Origin: Cumulibacter soli
GTDB lineage: Bacteria; Actinomycetota; Actinomycetes; Mycobacteriales; Antricoccaceae
Reading direction: 5' to 3'
DNA length: 64,000 bases
Assembly (NCBI RefSeq): GCF_004382795.1
Contig: NZ_SMSG01000004.1
Location: 298,381 to 362,380, forward strand
Positions 22,501 to 29,449 of the stretch are shown here, one piece after another. The position numbers were made by a program, and so were the translations under genes. Positions within the stretch are counted from its first letter, which is position 1. The number at the start of each line of letters is the position of its first letter. The notes under the pieces are model-generated. The model was not told the origin of the DNA and ran no database searches. It saw nothing but the letters and a program-made list of their open reading frames with translations.

Positions 22501-25500
22501 GACGCCGCTGACGCCGTCGATGGTGCGAGACAAGATCTCGCCGCGATCACCGACAGTGAAAACGAATTGGCTGAACTCTCCGAGGCGCTGCGCGCCCACG
22601 AGGCCACATTGATTTCGGCCGCCGACGACTTACTGACAGACTCATCGATCCGCGCGCACGACCTCCAAGGGCGCCTCGCGCGCGCCGTCGAAGCCGTAGC
22701 CGACCTGAGTGCGCAGGTGGAGGTCACCGCCGCACAGGGACCGGCGCGTGCCGAATCCGCGTACGGGCACCTCACCCAGGCCGCGATTCAGAACCTGTCG
22801 GCGACTGCCCGCGCTTACCTTGCAGACGTCGAGGGACGTGGTACCGATCTCGAGGCTCAGCTCGCGGACCTACCGGGTCTGCGCCTAGACACCGATCGCT
22901 ACGCGACGTCGACGGATCCCCGCGTCATCGACGCCACCGATCACGCCCGCACGTCCCTGCAGGCGCTCGAAGCAGCCCATCAGCGGACGATCGCCGAGCG
23001 CGAGGAGGCCCGTCGTGCTTTCGACACACTGGAAGACCTACGCCACCAGCCGCCGCGTTCGGTTGCACAGGCGGATTCCGCGCTCTCCGATGCGCACGCT
23101 GCGCAGACGGTCCTAGAGCACACACGCACGCAAGCCCAGGTGCGCTCCGAGGCCATCGAGCGAGAGATCGGGCAGGCCCGGGTTCAGCTGGACATCGCCC
23201 AGACCGCGGCGGGACTGAGCGATACGGCGGCGACACTCGAGGCGCTGCAGGACCGACTCACCGCGACCCTGCGGCGCGCTTCGGACCTGCAAGCCGAAAT
23301 CCCGGACACCTTGAGCTGGCGCTCGGAAACCCCAGCAGTGCGCGCCCACACCGAAGCTACCCAGATCGCAGACGTCATACGCGCAGCGCGCATCGCCTTC
23401 ACCGAGGCGACCGCATTGTTGTCCACTGCTCCCGATCTCGCTGCAGTCGATTCACAACTCGCCGAGCAGCGCATCCGCGCCGCAGAAGACGAGCACGACG
23501 CCGCCACGAGACTTATCGACGACGCGCAAGTATCGCTCACCGCGGTCGCCGACAGCGTGCGCAATGCATCCTTCGATCTCGCCCACGCGCTGCCGGAGCC
23601 CACCGTGCGCACCCGAGGAAGCGACCTGCCGATAGCCACCGGTCGGACCCTGATCGAGTCGAACGCTGCACTGAACGACTCACGCGAGGGACAGCAACTG
23701 CGCCTAGCGAGGGACGCGGCATCGGCGCTGCGATCCGAATCCGCAACTACACTGCACGCAGCACGCACCCATCTCGAGACCTCGCGCGCCCAGCTGCAGT
23801 TCAACGCCCGCGGGCTTAGCCGCGCTGATCGCGAGACGCTGGCTGCGATTCTTGCCGATATCGATACTTCCCTTCGAGGTATGGAAAGCAGCACGCGGAC
23901 ATTCGCCGCGGCGGCCGCACGAATCAGCGGTATCGGCGACCCGCTCGGGACAGCAGCGGTACACCTTGCCTTGCCCGCCAACCAACGCGAGATCGACAAT
24001 GCCGCGGCCACCGCAGAACGGGTGCTCGCCGAAGTCGCCACGGCGCGTTCCGAGACTGATGCCCATACCGCCGAGGTCACCGCCCGCTCACGCGCACTGG
24101 AGCAGGCATTGGAACGTCTCACCGCGCACCATCGGATCGGCGATGATCAACGAGCCCACACCGAGACCACTCAGCTCGTCGAAACACTCGAACGGCTCCA
24201 TGCAGCGCTACCGGGCGGTGAGCCCACGGTGCACGTGGAGGCAGCGAATGACCATCTGGCGGCCCTACGCCAGGCGCACCAGGACATCAGCACAGCCGTG
24301 GCGCGCCAGGACGGCCGTCATGACGCAGTCCTGGACGGCTCCGATCCGCAGCAGGCTGCCGATGCGCTGACCGAGCATGATCGGGTTGTGCAGAATGTGC
24401 GGCTCGCGCGCGACAGTTACCGCGAGGCACTCGCCAGCCTCCGACACCACGCCCACGACGTCGCCGCGCAGCAGATCGCCGACGCGACAACGCGAGCCGA
24501 CGAACGTCGGGACCGCGATGTTGCGGCGGCGGCGCAAGCGGCTGAATCCGCACGTGAGGCGCTCCAGCAAGATCTACAGGCCGCTCTCGCGGAGATCACC
24601 CAGCGATCTGAAGATGCCCGCACCACCCGCGAGAGCGATCTCGTCGCGATCGACGGCGCCGACCGACTGCGCAATTATCCGCGCGTACGCAGCATCGAGC
24701 GGACCTACCGGGCGGAAGTCGACCAGGCTATCGCCGACGAGGCCCAGGCACGACTGGACGCGGCTACGGAACTCGCGCGGATCGATGGCGACGAGCAGAA
24801 CGCCATCGCGCAGGCCGAACAACGACGTATCACCGAGATTGCTGACCAGAGCGCCGTCGCCCTGCACGAGCGCCGACGCACCGTCACCGACCTCGCCGCG
24901 CTCGTCGCCGAACATCGTCACGAGGTCGCAGGGACCGACGCGGCACCCGAGCTGCGACGGCTCGCAGAGCGCTCCGAACGCCTGCGGGTACGCATCAACG
25001 AACGCATGGGCACGGCACGTCGCGAGGCGGCCACCGCGCGTGAGGCGCGGGACACGGAGATTACTCGGGCGCTCGCCGAGCGAGATGAGAACGCGTACCG
25101 GTCCTATCGATCGACGCTACGTCCGCCGCCGGATCGCACTGACTTCGAGCGGCAGATGCGGCTGTGGCGTCAGGTGCTTACGGGCGTGACGATCACTGCT
25201 GAACGCGATCGGTGCGCCTTGGATCCGGGCCGGGAATGCACGTGCCCGAGGATCACGCCTGCAGACTGTCCATTGACGCCGGACCTGCCCACTGATCGAC
25301 AGCCCTCGGAGCCCGATCGGCCCGGACCAGAGTCGACGACGCCCGAGGAGCCAGACGCCTCCGACGAAGACACTCCGTCGGATGAACCATCAACGCCGGA
25401 GACCGAGCAGACGGATCCGGACGATGACGAGCCATCGCAAGGTCCGCAGCAGTCCACTGACTCTTCCACTGAGCCAAGCACCGACGACCAAGACCAGAAC

Positions 25501-26295
25501 AACCCAGAGCACGATCCTGGCCACGGGGACCACAACCCTGCAGATAATCACGAACCCGACTATGACCAGAAACCGACGATCGCGCCCAGCGGTCCCGCCG
25601 CCGTACCGACCGGCCTAGCGGCCGCCGAACGCGCCGCCGAACGGCTCGGCGCATCTCTCGCGCGCATCAGCGCCACACAAGTGCGAATCACGATGCCACC
25701 CCAGACGCCATTCACCTTGATATTCGAAACGGGCGACTCGGACGGTGCGCAGGCGCTTGTCGTCACGATCGACGGGCACGCCCTGCGCATCGTGCTCGAT
25801 ATGAACGCGAGCACCGCGGATATCGCGCTCGAGGTCGCGGCGCTTACCTCGGCCGCGCTGCTGCAGCAGACCACATTGTCCTTCGGCGACGAAACGCTGT
25901 TGTCGCCGACTTCCCGCCCGACCGATGGCGCGCTGCTGAGCATGGCCGACCAACGCCAGGTGGCCCTGCTGCAAGAGTTGGTGTGGCAGTACGAGCACAC
26001 CACCCGAGGGCTGCAGGACGCCGTAGCCATAGCACTCAACGAGCGGGCGGAGGCGATGGGACTGGACCTTGACGGCGGACCGGAGGCATCCACACGCCGG
26101 GGACTGCTCCCCCTGGAACTACAACAGCGACTGTCCGAAGTGCTGCCCGACTGGGATAGCCCCGCGACACACACCGCTGAGTTGGGCGACGGGATCAACG
26201 ATCTCGATATCGAGCACGAGGCGCGCGACATCGCCAGCACACCGATCTACGACCTCATCGATGCTGCTTGGCCACCCAGAGACGGAGTCAACTAG
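10546..26295 (+). CDS. Giant 5249-aa protein with CpnT-like WXG100 N-domain and very long coiled-coil body
   Basis: The first ~100 residues resemble the WXG100-like domain at the N-terminus of CpnT-type proteins (LPDWANEVISWVAGGQSWP, then GWEGPSF), which marks it as an ESX substrate. A hydrophobic stretch lies at about 125-155. A Ser/Gln/Thr/Glu low-complexity tract spans about 365-770. Duplicated globular modules lie near 805-1100 and 1700-1890, with a Rho-N/SAP-like motif near 1313-1350. Hydrophobic segments occur near 1955-2000, 2147-2170, 2395-2425 and 2550-2580. Residues about 2595-4860 are Ala/Glu/Arg/Asp-rich predicted helix. They are followed by CX7CXCX7C (C4890, C4898, C4900, C4908), an acidic Pro-rich linker and a final module (about 5015-5249). 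The frame is uninterrupted for 15.75 kb. ATG 10546 lacks a clear SD and is probably coupled to the upstream gene. No known toxin domain is recognised. Confidence 0.85.
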   Translation: MPEHPNDEQMAWAVLDLPDWANEVISWVAGGQSWPKGSETMLQELADHWQELSEVLQDASSEYVAAATTLSEGWEGPSFEQFYNFSEAAFFGQDAGVPVLATMAGQYSQQARAFATEVNYAKISINIAFYIAIIAAFISVMLSWLTGGGSLVIGAAVRQALVTAIRMVMQKLLTAAGRKFVQNVVKKMVIKQATVAAARTAGQSAARQIATRVGREVVEEVAEEVFIDVTTQLIQINQGNRTSYDVQRTVAAGVGGAVGGLVGAGLSFPLGRIPRPSNVVGRHMTNLAISAGTNMLASPTGSYIANGTVYGNWDLAAAFSPDALLGAAATAAGRYNTASPFSPDTMTNLRTAATSMAADITAPSRSTAAAPSVAPSNAGQPSVSTNSDGATQNGGQSQSSTQSSTSSQGDSGTQSSAQTSSQSQSSASSQGNSGTQSSAQTSGQASQTGAQSSTATDSGSAAQYSSSTPVAQSADTSTSSDGGQQSGAVATGAAPGGQSAPGGQSTQAGTGSGSQSSSQSSTQSGSQSSQNNSQSNTASSSNSTESTSAQTTSSESTSSETTSTTPASNTENTGATAEVSDAGATNTATDSTAGENSTAGENSTAAAEVASSQNADVTTEATTTVESTAAEETSTSEQASAEETSTSEQNSTEETATSADNSAETASEVADPAATPSDPAAADQTSEAATQVDESAANEGETTANEGASNSPDASAPNEQAGTSTAENNTAANRPDTQTDAVASPAGHSSTPGVATTSDSTARAESQQSLRSRLGSMISPMIAFNVPVVPPAVRLAADNLQTADFDTHGINLTPTQISAAMSHTFSADSSVSRDGQHAVTAAQEAYARLIGGDPTQADVDLLTHQVAEVTVLQHLTSQAAADGPAPATRQQAAQQKDERASTATRIADQVSPRQQGSESTTNADDTSSPADGPTSATEDVVPSVPVRSDIDSEATSDEQTESAAESNSPRLTQIASGGTNQTTPALPDRATAELAERGRLMIAALPDDVLRIVATLDGQQIHTADGPVPVTTQMIQDIKQHLFHNIITHVTNNGELKMPFAGETGVAEAWLRLATGDTSHLDTDLLLITHEHAEITAMREGMPQHEAHKVANGIAPWENLKLDPAHPLLTALDSNSGVLTSGNYQSDPVRSAEYALARIANALVNEELPQLDEVLLDRSVRKRLATQIADIRALQDEATADAQQSTSQAERLAAAAEAEADLNRSAELREAAQKAQDEAHAHRRTAQEHEGIATELQIDLDGAVAARRAALNRALTTAGPAGILELLGNPHLTPGSIDPRSGRGHNTHPNALSSYRAPALRQIAADLGIPLAGARTKNDVISQITQHLSTLADPPSPDATPQQRADHEAAQRTLAAQVAAALTDNAEFNAQHDDLHHAITNRLFEHLRMRFLETVADNDPRPESERGYGRLEFRWTELGGTPSSTEFEVEHTGLPIGITHPLGLGSAVANLDGMRGRTGLELKDGYAAMLEDGEFVGRHRRDLSRQFAREIAALRSHVAAEANQRADELARTMLDESGHTAATAPPELRREILSARNAARAEFLATHPPHVDVVSSHPEARAAFASMVATDPNLAPFMSVLSPDEHRTLMRQEVEAAAHSRYPEITVKAREIVDYHRELLGGTPASGARAGTTFPTGNADPGEGRPPSRQVAEHGLTTDPNNSGTLTTDALRTLLEHTPRRGASVLDRLTRALGMTITQAASDDSTVRLTVASPTRSLTINLSTVDTSTDSVASIEDDVARMHISDPASMQGRGAERAIEADVDITLSTRLSTADVPIVIAQEIARASAALEPDAVNNSEDLLTDDPRQQVPPVISQVATDTDPSLSPRDIGRLTGLLMRFDDLEALKPRHRAAARAAVAAELTALGLDLTVNRDADGNLDPDTISQYFARLQGIPDLDGSSRLKDAVRSFNTNENGAIPDMPAPVRQFTVKALAAQAIPAAATVGAATLIGAIDTVPILIATAAGGAVATAVSVIADIRKFHSAADNTRVANDRNPRTADQDRQAGQLRKELHDVRSALAESESLGGVHADESTSSEQARARLRALADAHARGQAEVGEHIARQRTTSPSRDVDSLDKIASASTVRFKAMGGALARAMAFGVFPIADVLTDRNVIDVIQMSTTQSVAMSVAAAGYLVAGAIGGGLLRKVGLSGDPGIDRTKAERENRVQAQKAQARQVATDVAAKDAYEAQSAQIDELLRRAEQQEADAERIAEITALLQDDADNLELHTELAAIADRARAALPGTPVVTPTIDTARLEQALDKVLDATAQIVSAPLFTRLNPFRRLRRQIRLAIGEVDAAVADIASRYGEHIATSLDEISNGPDREEAIRLQQRLEERVQQKLAVLQAHPENGARLTAGLSDFASGRYFAAGISVFTSRIASTMMAAGGMSSSAIGAALFAGASATGLGWQGERSIEMTNELRKFHDRFARPDKWKSLVAVQEAAQPGMARDLVASHITDRNIEILARIADLDPALTEQTAESEPDVTSEPAASDSTAGTVAPASTTNSDPAVRRVASRLFYLGRFSTAPFVTAIADVLTGRSAVSALAAVASAVGTGPAERAGKIAEERAPEKVEKVRGALQKAEREAQDARQRAHRANPQLDRTPRQQVETLQTTLQGLSRNDMMVRGEAIRRAQRLDRWLEVIAPTLATESDVAVQEELRDLRAAVDAALGEGQPHTAIDAMNESEARRLNQTPEQVAAYLRDEVAAARARIAHTDDATRVLDLPEETVGTLTADSIATLLTQESVRADAIADDLAQLRTETAGLQPQLTTYLDSHPAGRVAIENALTSLDAARNAAAAAEQRLERAKTLSHRTARLIEQPHPARLDDAVRTVHSVRGRTGLSAEIDAAAQNLAEVRDALEVAHQAIPIAELAAHSEQARDAARSINADSTSAIEAARALSTRVGDGIDTTALAESIARIDALNRSAADLAADAARAADSAQAPQPALPPINALAIVADAATELRAQRSDLDNALALLERHSAVAIAEFESRRSTQRNSLAQQEAHQASEHARAAFAAQQRLTTRALHSPSTHEHVNAVRTAADAATEAAAQAQQQALVVENTHTMLQRVAARIGAEHTNVDTERLSAIVARLDAAVTAVAEHTATAEQSASNVTMHAAHANAIAALDAHAERRTVLTAQLREHTDARTRRSDSAPSAIADEAIRDLQRSLGAELDERVATLETLSALQQADVAQLTDVTARLESTDDPAAIDRLSEEVVARLAQIDSVMADARERASLLQMANGAADAADAVLAAQRSVDAHTSELTALNVRIDAALADIPADFVAYDAAGNPTRIPAERAHEMYLDARRKIQIAQALLSASTTALAGIHEQLRADLPAAGTRIRTAGSAADRAAALLSDVRDHLADAARVLADDHNATPPDTRQGGTGRHRIVPADTPQPPHTGDQGTAGSMTPAQQAAREVSRVAQDATRAAADSFAQFGPVGEVFNAAAVLPRGENSQIDAALASAEDAAAAMTEAAQRAQDALDEASALERAATETATRIRNAPRGVDTSVDLAHVLASARRAAELSAEFGYQTGLLDDASARVMHHSALAVLLHTADTVASAVASAHTDLMPLREAIDHRSAALDQSLADEGAPLPTADIAEAAGSLRSLQTDHARLVPLEQSLEQLAQTTRDAVAGLHVGTETRAASTLLTDAQAHLGRATELSQRVAEGARESLESAGHFVAPAPAGIAAPDPAAQDAVRLAADRANAKVNEIRLLLTTGDPQSQDAARSALQARLDANRAAERSAALTGDLMATGSPAQPGAADVLARAGADAAQAETAAEEALRTALAETTASTVRTAYATALEAAAISAVDEITGARRLAADANVIMSASHRDGLLSAAASVEQMTAEIADQVRELEQLRFDASAEAAESAPHQSTLDAMAARATALGTRISDSATNLTAQAQRGGLLAEVVRTASAARHALDAAGTGPTDALADYVRESLPAVPVDNPDAADAVDGARQDLAAITDSENELAELSEALRAHEATLISAADDLLTDSSIRAHDLQGRLARAVEAVADLSAQVEVTAAQGPARAESAYGHLTQAAIQNLSATARAYLADVEGRGTDLEAQLADLPGLRLDTDRYATSTDPRVIDATDHARTSLQALEAAHQRTIAEREEARRAFDTLEDLRHQPPRSVAQADSALSDAHAAQTVLEHTRTQAQVRSEAIEREIGQARVQLDIAQTAAGLSDTAATLEALQDRLTATLRRASDLQAEIPDTLSWRSETPAVRAHTEATQIADVIRAARIAFTEATALLSTAPDLAAVDSQLAEQRIRAAEDEHDAATRLIDDAQVSLTAVADSVRNASFDLAHALPEPTVRTRGSDLPIATGRTLIESNAALNDSREGQQLRLARDAASALRSESATTLHAARTHLETSRAQLQFNARGLSRADRETLAAILADIDTSLRGMESSTRTFAAAAARISGIGDPLGTAAVHLALPANQREIDNAAATAERVLAEVATARSETDAHTAEVTARSRALEQALERLTAHHRIGDDQRAHTETTQLVETLERLHAALPGGEPTVHVEAANDHLAALRQAHQDISTAVARQDGRHDAVLDGSDPQQAADALTEHDRVVQNVRLARDSYREALASLRHHAHDVAAQQIADATTRADERRDRDVAAAAQAAESAREALQQDLQAALAEITQRSEDARTTRESDLVAIDGADRLRNYPRVRSIERTYRAEVDQAIADEAQARLDAATELARIDGDEQNAIAQAEQRRITEIADQSAVALHERRRTVTDLAALVAEHRHEVAGTDAAPELRRLAERSERLRVRINERMGTARREAATAREARDTEITRALAERDENAYRSYRSTLRPPPDRTDFERQMRLWRQVLTGVTITAERDRCALDPGRECTCPRITPADCPLTPDLPTDRQPSEPDRPGPESTTPEEPDASDEDTPSDEPSTPETEQTDPDDDEPSQGPQQSTDSSTEPSTDDQDQNNPEHDPGHGDHNPADNHEPDYDQKPTIAPSGPAAVPTGLAAAERAAERLGASLARISATQVRITMPPQTPFTLIFETGDSDGAQALVVTIDGHALRIVLDMNASTADIALEVAALTSAALLQQTTLSFGDETLLSPTSRPTDGALLSMADQRQVALLQELVWQYEHTTRGLQDAVAIALNERAEAMGLDLDGGPEASTRRGLLPLELQQRLSEVLPDWDSPATHTAELGDGINDLDIEHEARDIASTPIYDLIDAAWPPRDGVN
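11700..12850 (+). repeat. Ser/Gln/Thr/Glu low-complexity tract inside the giant gene
   Basis: This part of the giant reading frame encodes short degenerate repeats. They include SSAQTS with QGDSGTQ or QGNSGTQ (twice), AGENST (twice), EETSTSEQ (twice) and ANEGET/ANEGAS. The composition is unlike the flanking globular regions and suggests a flexible spacer, of the kind expected for an extended surface or secreted protein. Confidence 0.8.
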
Positions 26296-26333
26296 GCCCC
26301 CGCCCCCGTGTGGGCTTTAACCGTACGACGGCG

Positions 26334-26939
26334 CTAGGTCAGTGCGAGGTCGAAGTATGCCGCACCCTGGCGCACCAACTTCAGACATACCTGCCATGCG
26401 TCCGGGAGTGATGCGGCAGCATCATCGAGGCCATCCCGAATCGACATACCGACCGCGATCTCAGCGATGCTGTTGTGCCCGTCCAGGCGGGCCCACACCG
26501 CGTGTTCGGCCGCGGTGAGCACCGATACCGTGCCGTGCGCTGTACCGATCGGGAATCGTTCTTCGTCGGCCAGTTGGTGCGTACTTCCCCGCCACAGCGG
26601 CAGTAGTCGCAATCGCATCGCCAGATCCACCTGTGGTTGCCCGTCGTGGATCCCGACGACCGTGCCGTCTGATCGCAGCCGCTCAACGATATCGGCAGCC
26701 GACTCTGCACCCACCAACCGCTGCTCACCGGTATAGCCCGGTTCTGGATGCACGAAGCGCGTCAGCTCTCCCAGCGTGTTCGGTTCACGCGATAGCGATG
26801 CCCAGACGCGAAAGTCGTCAGCCGAACGCAATACCCGTTCGGCCGCGCCGACACGGATGGACACCGCCGGGAGATCATCGGTGAGGTCGTGAGGGTCGAG
26901 GGCTATCAGCGCGCCCAACCCGATCAGTCGCTCACTCAT
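26334..26939 (-). CDS. Unknown protein, one copy of a repeated PqqD-like module family
   Basis: The 201-aa product is not recognised. It contains two half-modules, each with a pattern like a PqqD-type winged helix. The clearest is VLTAAEHAVWARLDGHNS followed by IAEIA near residue 140. It ends with AAYFDLAL, which is also present in the second gene upstream (27531-28814). A central RLLPL segment is shared as well. ATG 26939 has GAGGGGG upstream and overlaps the previous gene by 8 bp, so translation is likely coupled. It converges with the giant gene, 38 bp between stops. Possible roles are ESX accessory, chaperone or immunity protein; none is shown by sequence. Confidence 0.7.
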   Translation of the reverse strand: MSERLIGLGALIALDPHDLTDDLPAVSIRVGAAERVLRSADDFRVWASLSREPNTLGELTRFVHPEPGYTGEQRLVGAESAADIVERLRSDGTVVGIHDGQPQVDLAMRLRLLPLWRGSTHQLADEERFPIGTAHGTVSVLTAAEHAVWARLDGHNSIAEIAVGMSIRDGLDDAAASLPDAWQVCLKLVRQGAAYFDLALT

Positions 26940-27531
26940 CGCTCACCCCCTCGACGAATCCGAAGGAAGCCAGACCCTCGCGTACTAGCGGAAAGAACTC
27001 CGCCAGGGCGCGCCGCGCCAACCGTTGGGGATATATGACCTCCGGGTCGTTACTGCCGGTCTCACTCGCGAGCGACGACACTAGGGCGACCGTCGCGGCG
27101 AGCGAGTGCGCGCCGGCGCATCGCCCGTATATTTCCAAACCGACAGGCGACAGCACCACATGCGTTGCATCAGGCTCGCCGACCACGAGCGCGTGCCGGC
27201 CATGAACGCCCAGCCGCGAGTGCGCCAGCAATCTCATCCCCGCGGTCTCGGTGAGCACCTGATCGTCGGAGGTGGTGATCTCGGCGACTAGGCCGTAGCG
27301 GCGCACCGCGTCGTACGACGTACGCGGCCCATCGACACGCACCTCGCGCAGTAACTCCTCGGCCGATCTACCGGCCGCTGCCGCCGACCAGACCGTGTAC
27401 TCGTCCTCGGTGAGCCCGACGAACAGTCCTGGTACCGCCACCGTGACGACGCGTTCGGCAATCGCCGGATCCCATTGAGTCTGCACAACTCGACCAAACG
27501 GGACGACCACGCGGTCAGGGAGGTCGATCAT
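26932..27531 (-). CDS. Unknown protein, second member of the PqqD-like module family
   Basis: This 199-aa product has the same two-part layout as its neighbours: a short beta-rich stretch, then a wHTH-like segment (GLTEDEYTVWSAAAAGRS, then AEELLRE), then an RLLAHSRLG segment matching the RLLPL region. There is no signal peptide or membrane helix, so it is likely cytoplasmic. Its start overlaps the previous stop (TGATG); a GTG at 27534 is an alternative. It is the middle gene of a tightly coupled operon, and its function is unknown. Confidence 0.7.
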   Translation of the reverse strand: MIDLPDRVVVPFGRVVQTQWDPAIAERVVTVAVPGLFVGLTEDEYTVWSAAAAGRSAEELLREVRVDGPRTSYDAVRRYGLVAEITTSDDQVLTETAGMRLLAHSRLGVHGRHALVVGEPDATHVVLSPVGLEIYGRCAGAHSLAATVALVSSLASETGSNDPEVIYPQRLARRALAEFFPLVREGLASFGFVEGVSDE

Positions 27532-28814
27532 CACCGAACCCGATCAATATAGGCGGCGTGACGCACAGAGAGATACTGTACGACCCGCAGGTACTGCCGC
27601 AGATCAATCGTGTCCTCGGCGGCGCGGGCCGCATCGAGCAGACTCGCGCTCAAGTGCGCCTCCCGCCAGACGGCGTACTGCTCAGCGGACAACTCAACGA
27701 GCGGATTGTCGGCATCGATCCCCAGAACGTACCGGTCGGGCTCATCTGCGCTGTTGCCGAGACCGCAGAGCAGCGGTTCGAGCCTGTGGGTCGCGGCGAA
27801 CTGGAAGAGTTCGGGACCGATTCCCGAGCGCACCACCATCCCGCGAAGTTGCTGATCGTCGACTTCGAAGATGGGGGCGAGCACTCCCGCATCTCGTGCC
27901 ATGGCACAGATCGTCTGCTCCGAATCGTCAACGGTCAGGCCGTCAACCTTGCCGTGAGCTGCGAGCCACACCAGCCACGCCTGATCCGTGGCGAGTTCTA
28001 ACTCGTCATCCCCAACCCGGATGTTCACACTTTCCAGTCCCAGCCACATGTACCGCGCACCGCTGGGGTACCCCACCGCGAAGAGACATTCCTCGTCCGA
28101 GTCATCCTCGATCGCTTCCGGCTCATTCGACCCATCGGTCAAATCGCCGGCTTTGGCCGTGTGCTGCCGTTGCGGGCTCGGCTCGAGCGCGAGGTCGAAG
28201 TAAGCGGCGTGGCGTTCGAGGAGCGGATGTACGTGCCGAAGCACGTGTTCGAGGTACGCGTCCGGATCCGACAGCCGTGACCATTCCTCGTCCGCGACCA
28301 GCGCCCCGGAACGTACGTAACAGGTGCCGTACAAGTCATCTTCGCGCGGCGCGTAGATGAGCACGTCCCGCAGCGGAGTGTCGATGGCCAAGGTCCGATG
28401 TGTTCCGCCGGCGACCAGCGAATGCGCGTGTTGCTCGCCGTCGCTGTTGCCGAGAATCTCCTGCAGAGGTAGGAGCCGATAGGAATCGGCGAATGCCTGG
28501 CGCACCTCCGGGGAGCTGACGGTAACCTCCACGACGAGACCGAGATCCAGCAGAAGTTCGACTTCGCGGTCCGGATCGGTGACGGTTGCTGGGCGCACGG
28601 CCGCCAACAATCCGCGGTCGATCCCACGTTCAGTGCCTGGACGGGTACGGTGCAACGCGTTCCACATCGATGCTGACGATTCGTCGAGCCGATGAATCTC
28701 CGGGCCTAGCCGAACGCGTAGGTACGTGCTTCCGTCGTCCTCGACCACCGCGCCGAGCGGTTGCCCGACGGGGACGAGGATCGCCGCTACGGGGCTCGAT
28801 ACCGACCTAGTCAT
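27531..28814 (-). CDS. Unknown protein carrying two tandem copies of the PqqD-like module
   Basis: The 427-aa product looks like a fusion of two units. Residues about 1-210 end with HAAYFDLAL, and residues about 240-427 end with HAAYIDRVR. Each unit has an inner RLLPL or RLEPL segment and wHTH-like strings, for example ELSAEQYAVWREA. An acidic linker (EPEAIEDDSDEE) separates them. ATG 28814 was chosen over GTG 28883 because the extension is Arg-rich and lacks homology to the repeat. The downstream gene starts within the stop codon. It is cytoplasmic by composition, with no enzymatic motif recognised. Confidence 0.7.
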   Translation of the reverse strand: MTRSVSSPVAAILVPVGQPLGAVVEDDGSTYLRVRLGPEIHRLDESSASMWNALHRTRPGTERGIDRGLLAAVRPATVTDPDREVELLLDLGLVVEVTVSSPEVRQAFADSYRLLPLQEILGNSDGEQHAHSLVAGGTHRTLAIDTPLRDVLIYAPREDDLYGTCYVRSGALVADEEWSRLSDPDAYLEHVLRHVHPLLERHAAYFDLALEPSPQRQHTAKAGDLTDGSNEPEAIEDDSDEECLFAVGYPSGARYMWLGLESVNIRVGDDELELATDQAWLVWLAAHGKVDGLTVDDSEQTICAMARDAGVLAPIFEVDDQQLRGMVVRSGIGPELFQFAATHRLEPLLCGLGNSADEPDRYVLGIDADNPLVELSAEQYAVWREAHLSASLLDAARAAEDTIDLRQYLRVVQYLSVRHAAYIDRVR

Positions 28815-28904
28815 TTGATCTACGCTACCGAACCCGCACGAACCGCGCGCCAACCTGCGGAGGCGTGCCAGTGAACGCGCCACCGCGCGAACCGGCGCCC
28901 CGAA

Positions 28905-29291
28905 TCACTGGTTCACGTCCTCGACAACGGGCACCGCCCGAACGTCGATCGCAGCGAGCGGGGCCGCGGCGCGCAGGGCCTCGTCGTACTCGCTCAGCAG
29001 TCGCGCTAACGCATCAGCATCTGACTGAAACTGACACGCCCACAGCACGGTCGTTCCCGCTGCGGCCTTCATTTGCAGAGCCGCCAGTCCGAGATACAGC
29101 TCCGCGGTTTCGGTCAGCAGCGAGCCATCCGGCTGAACTGCGTCGTACAGCGATGCGACGGTGTACACCAGTTCCCCGTCTGCGATCCCCGCGAAATCGA
29201 ACTGATCGCCGGTATCTGGGTTCTCAACGGCGTACACGACCCCCGTCGGGTAGCCGGTCACATATGTTCGGTAGTCGGTTTCGCTCAGCAA
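28905..29291 (-). CDS. Small unknown protein at the head of the modular operon
   Basis: The 128-aa product (TTG start at 29291, AGGG about 11 nt upstream) has the string TYVTGYPTGVVYA. This resembles AVGYPSGARYM in the second unit of the next gene, so it may be a single half-module. The rest is acidic and helical. A longer frame reaching 29447 exists, but its extra 52 residues look non-coding. It lies 90 bp upstream of the two-module gene on the same strand and is probably the first gene of that operon. Function is unknown. Confidence 0.55.
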   Translation of the reverse strand: MLSETDYRTYVTGYPTGVVYAVENPDTGDQFDFAGIADGELVYTVASLYDAVQPDGSLLTETAELYLGLAALQMKAAAGTTVLWACQFQSDADALARLLSEYDEALRAAAPLAAIDVRAVPVVEDVNQ

Positions 29292-29449
29292 GGAACCATC
29301 CCTGATCGGCGTTCGCGGTAAGGGCCGTGACTGCGCAACAACCCCATCGCGGCCACAATACGTGGTGGGCGAGCGGACGACCGTGGGATCTTGCGCCGCC
29401 GCGCGCCCGTCGCAGAGATCGACCCTCAGCCGAGGAATGGAGAGCACGC

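Noticed and set aside
28815..28883. N-terminal extension of the double-module protein
   Set aside because: The Arg-rich extension lacks an SD and does not resemble the repeated module.
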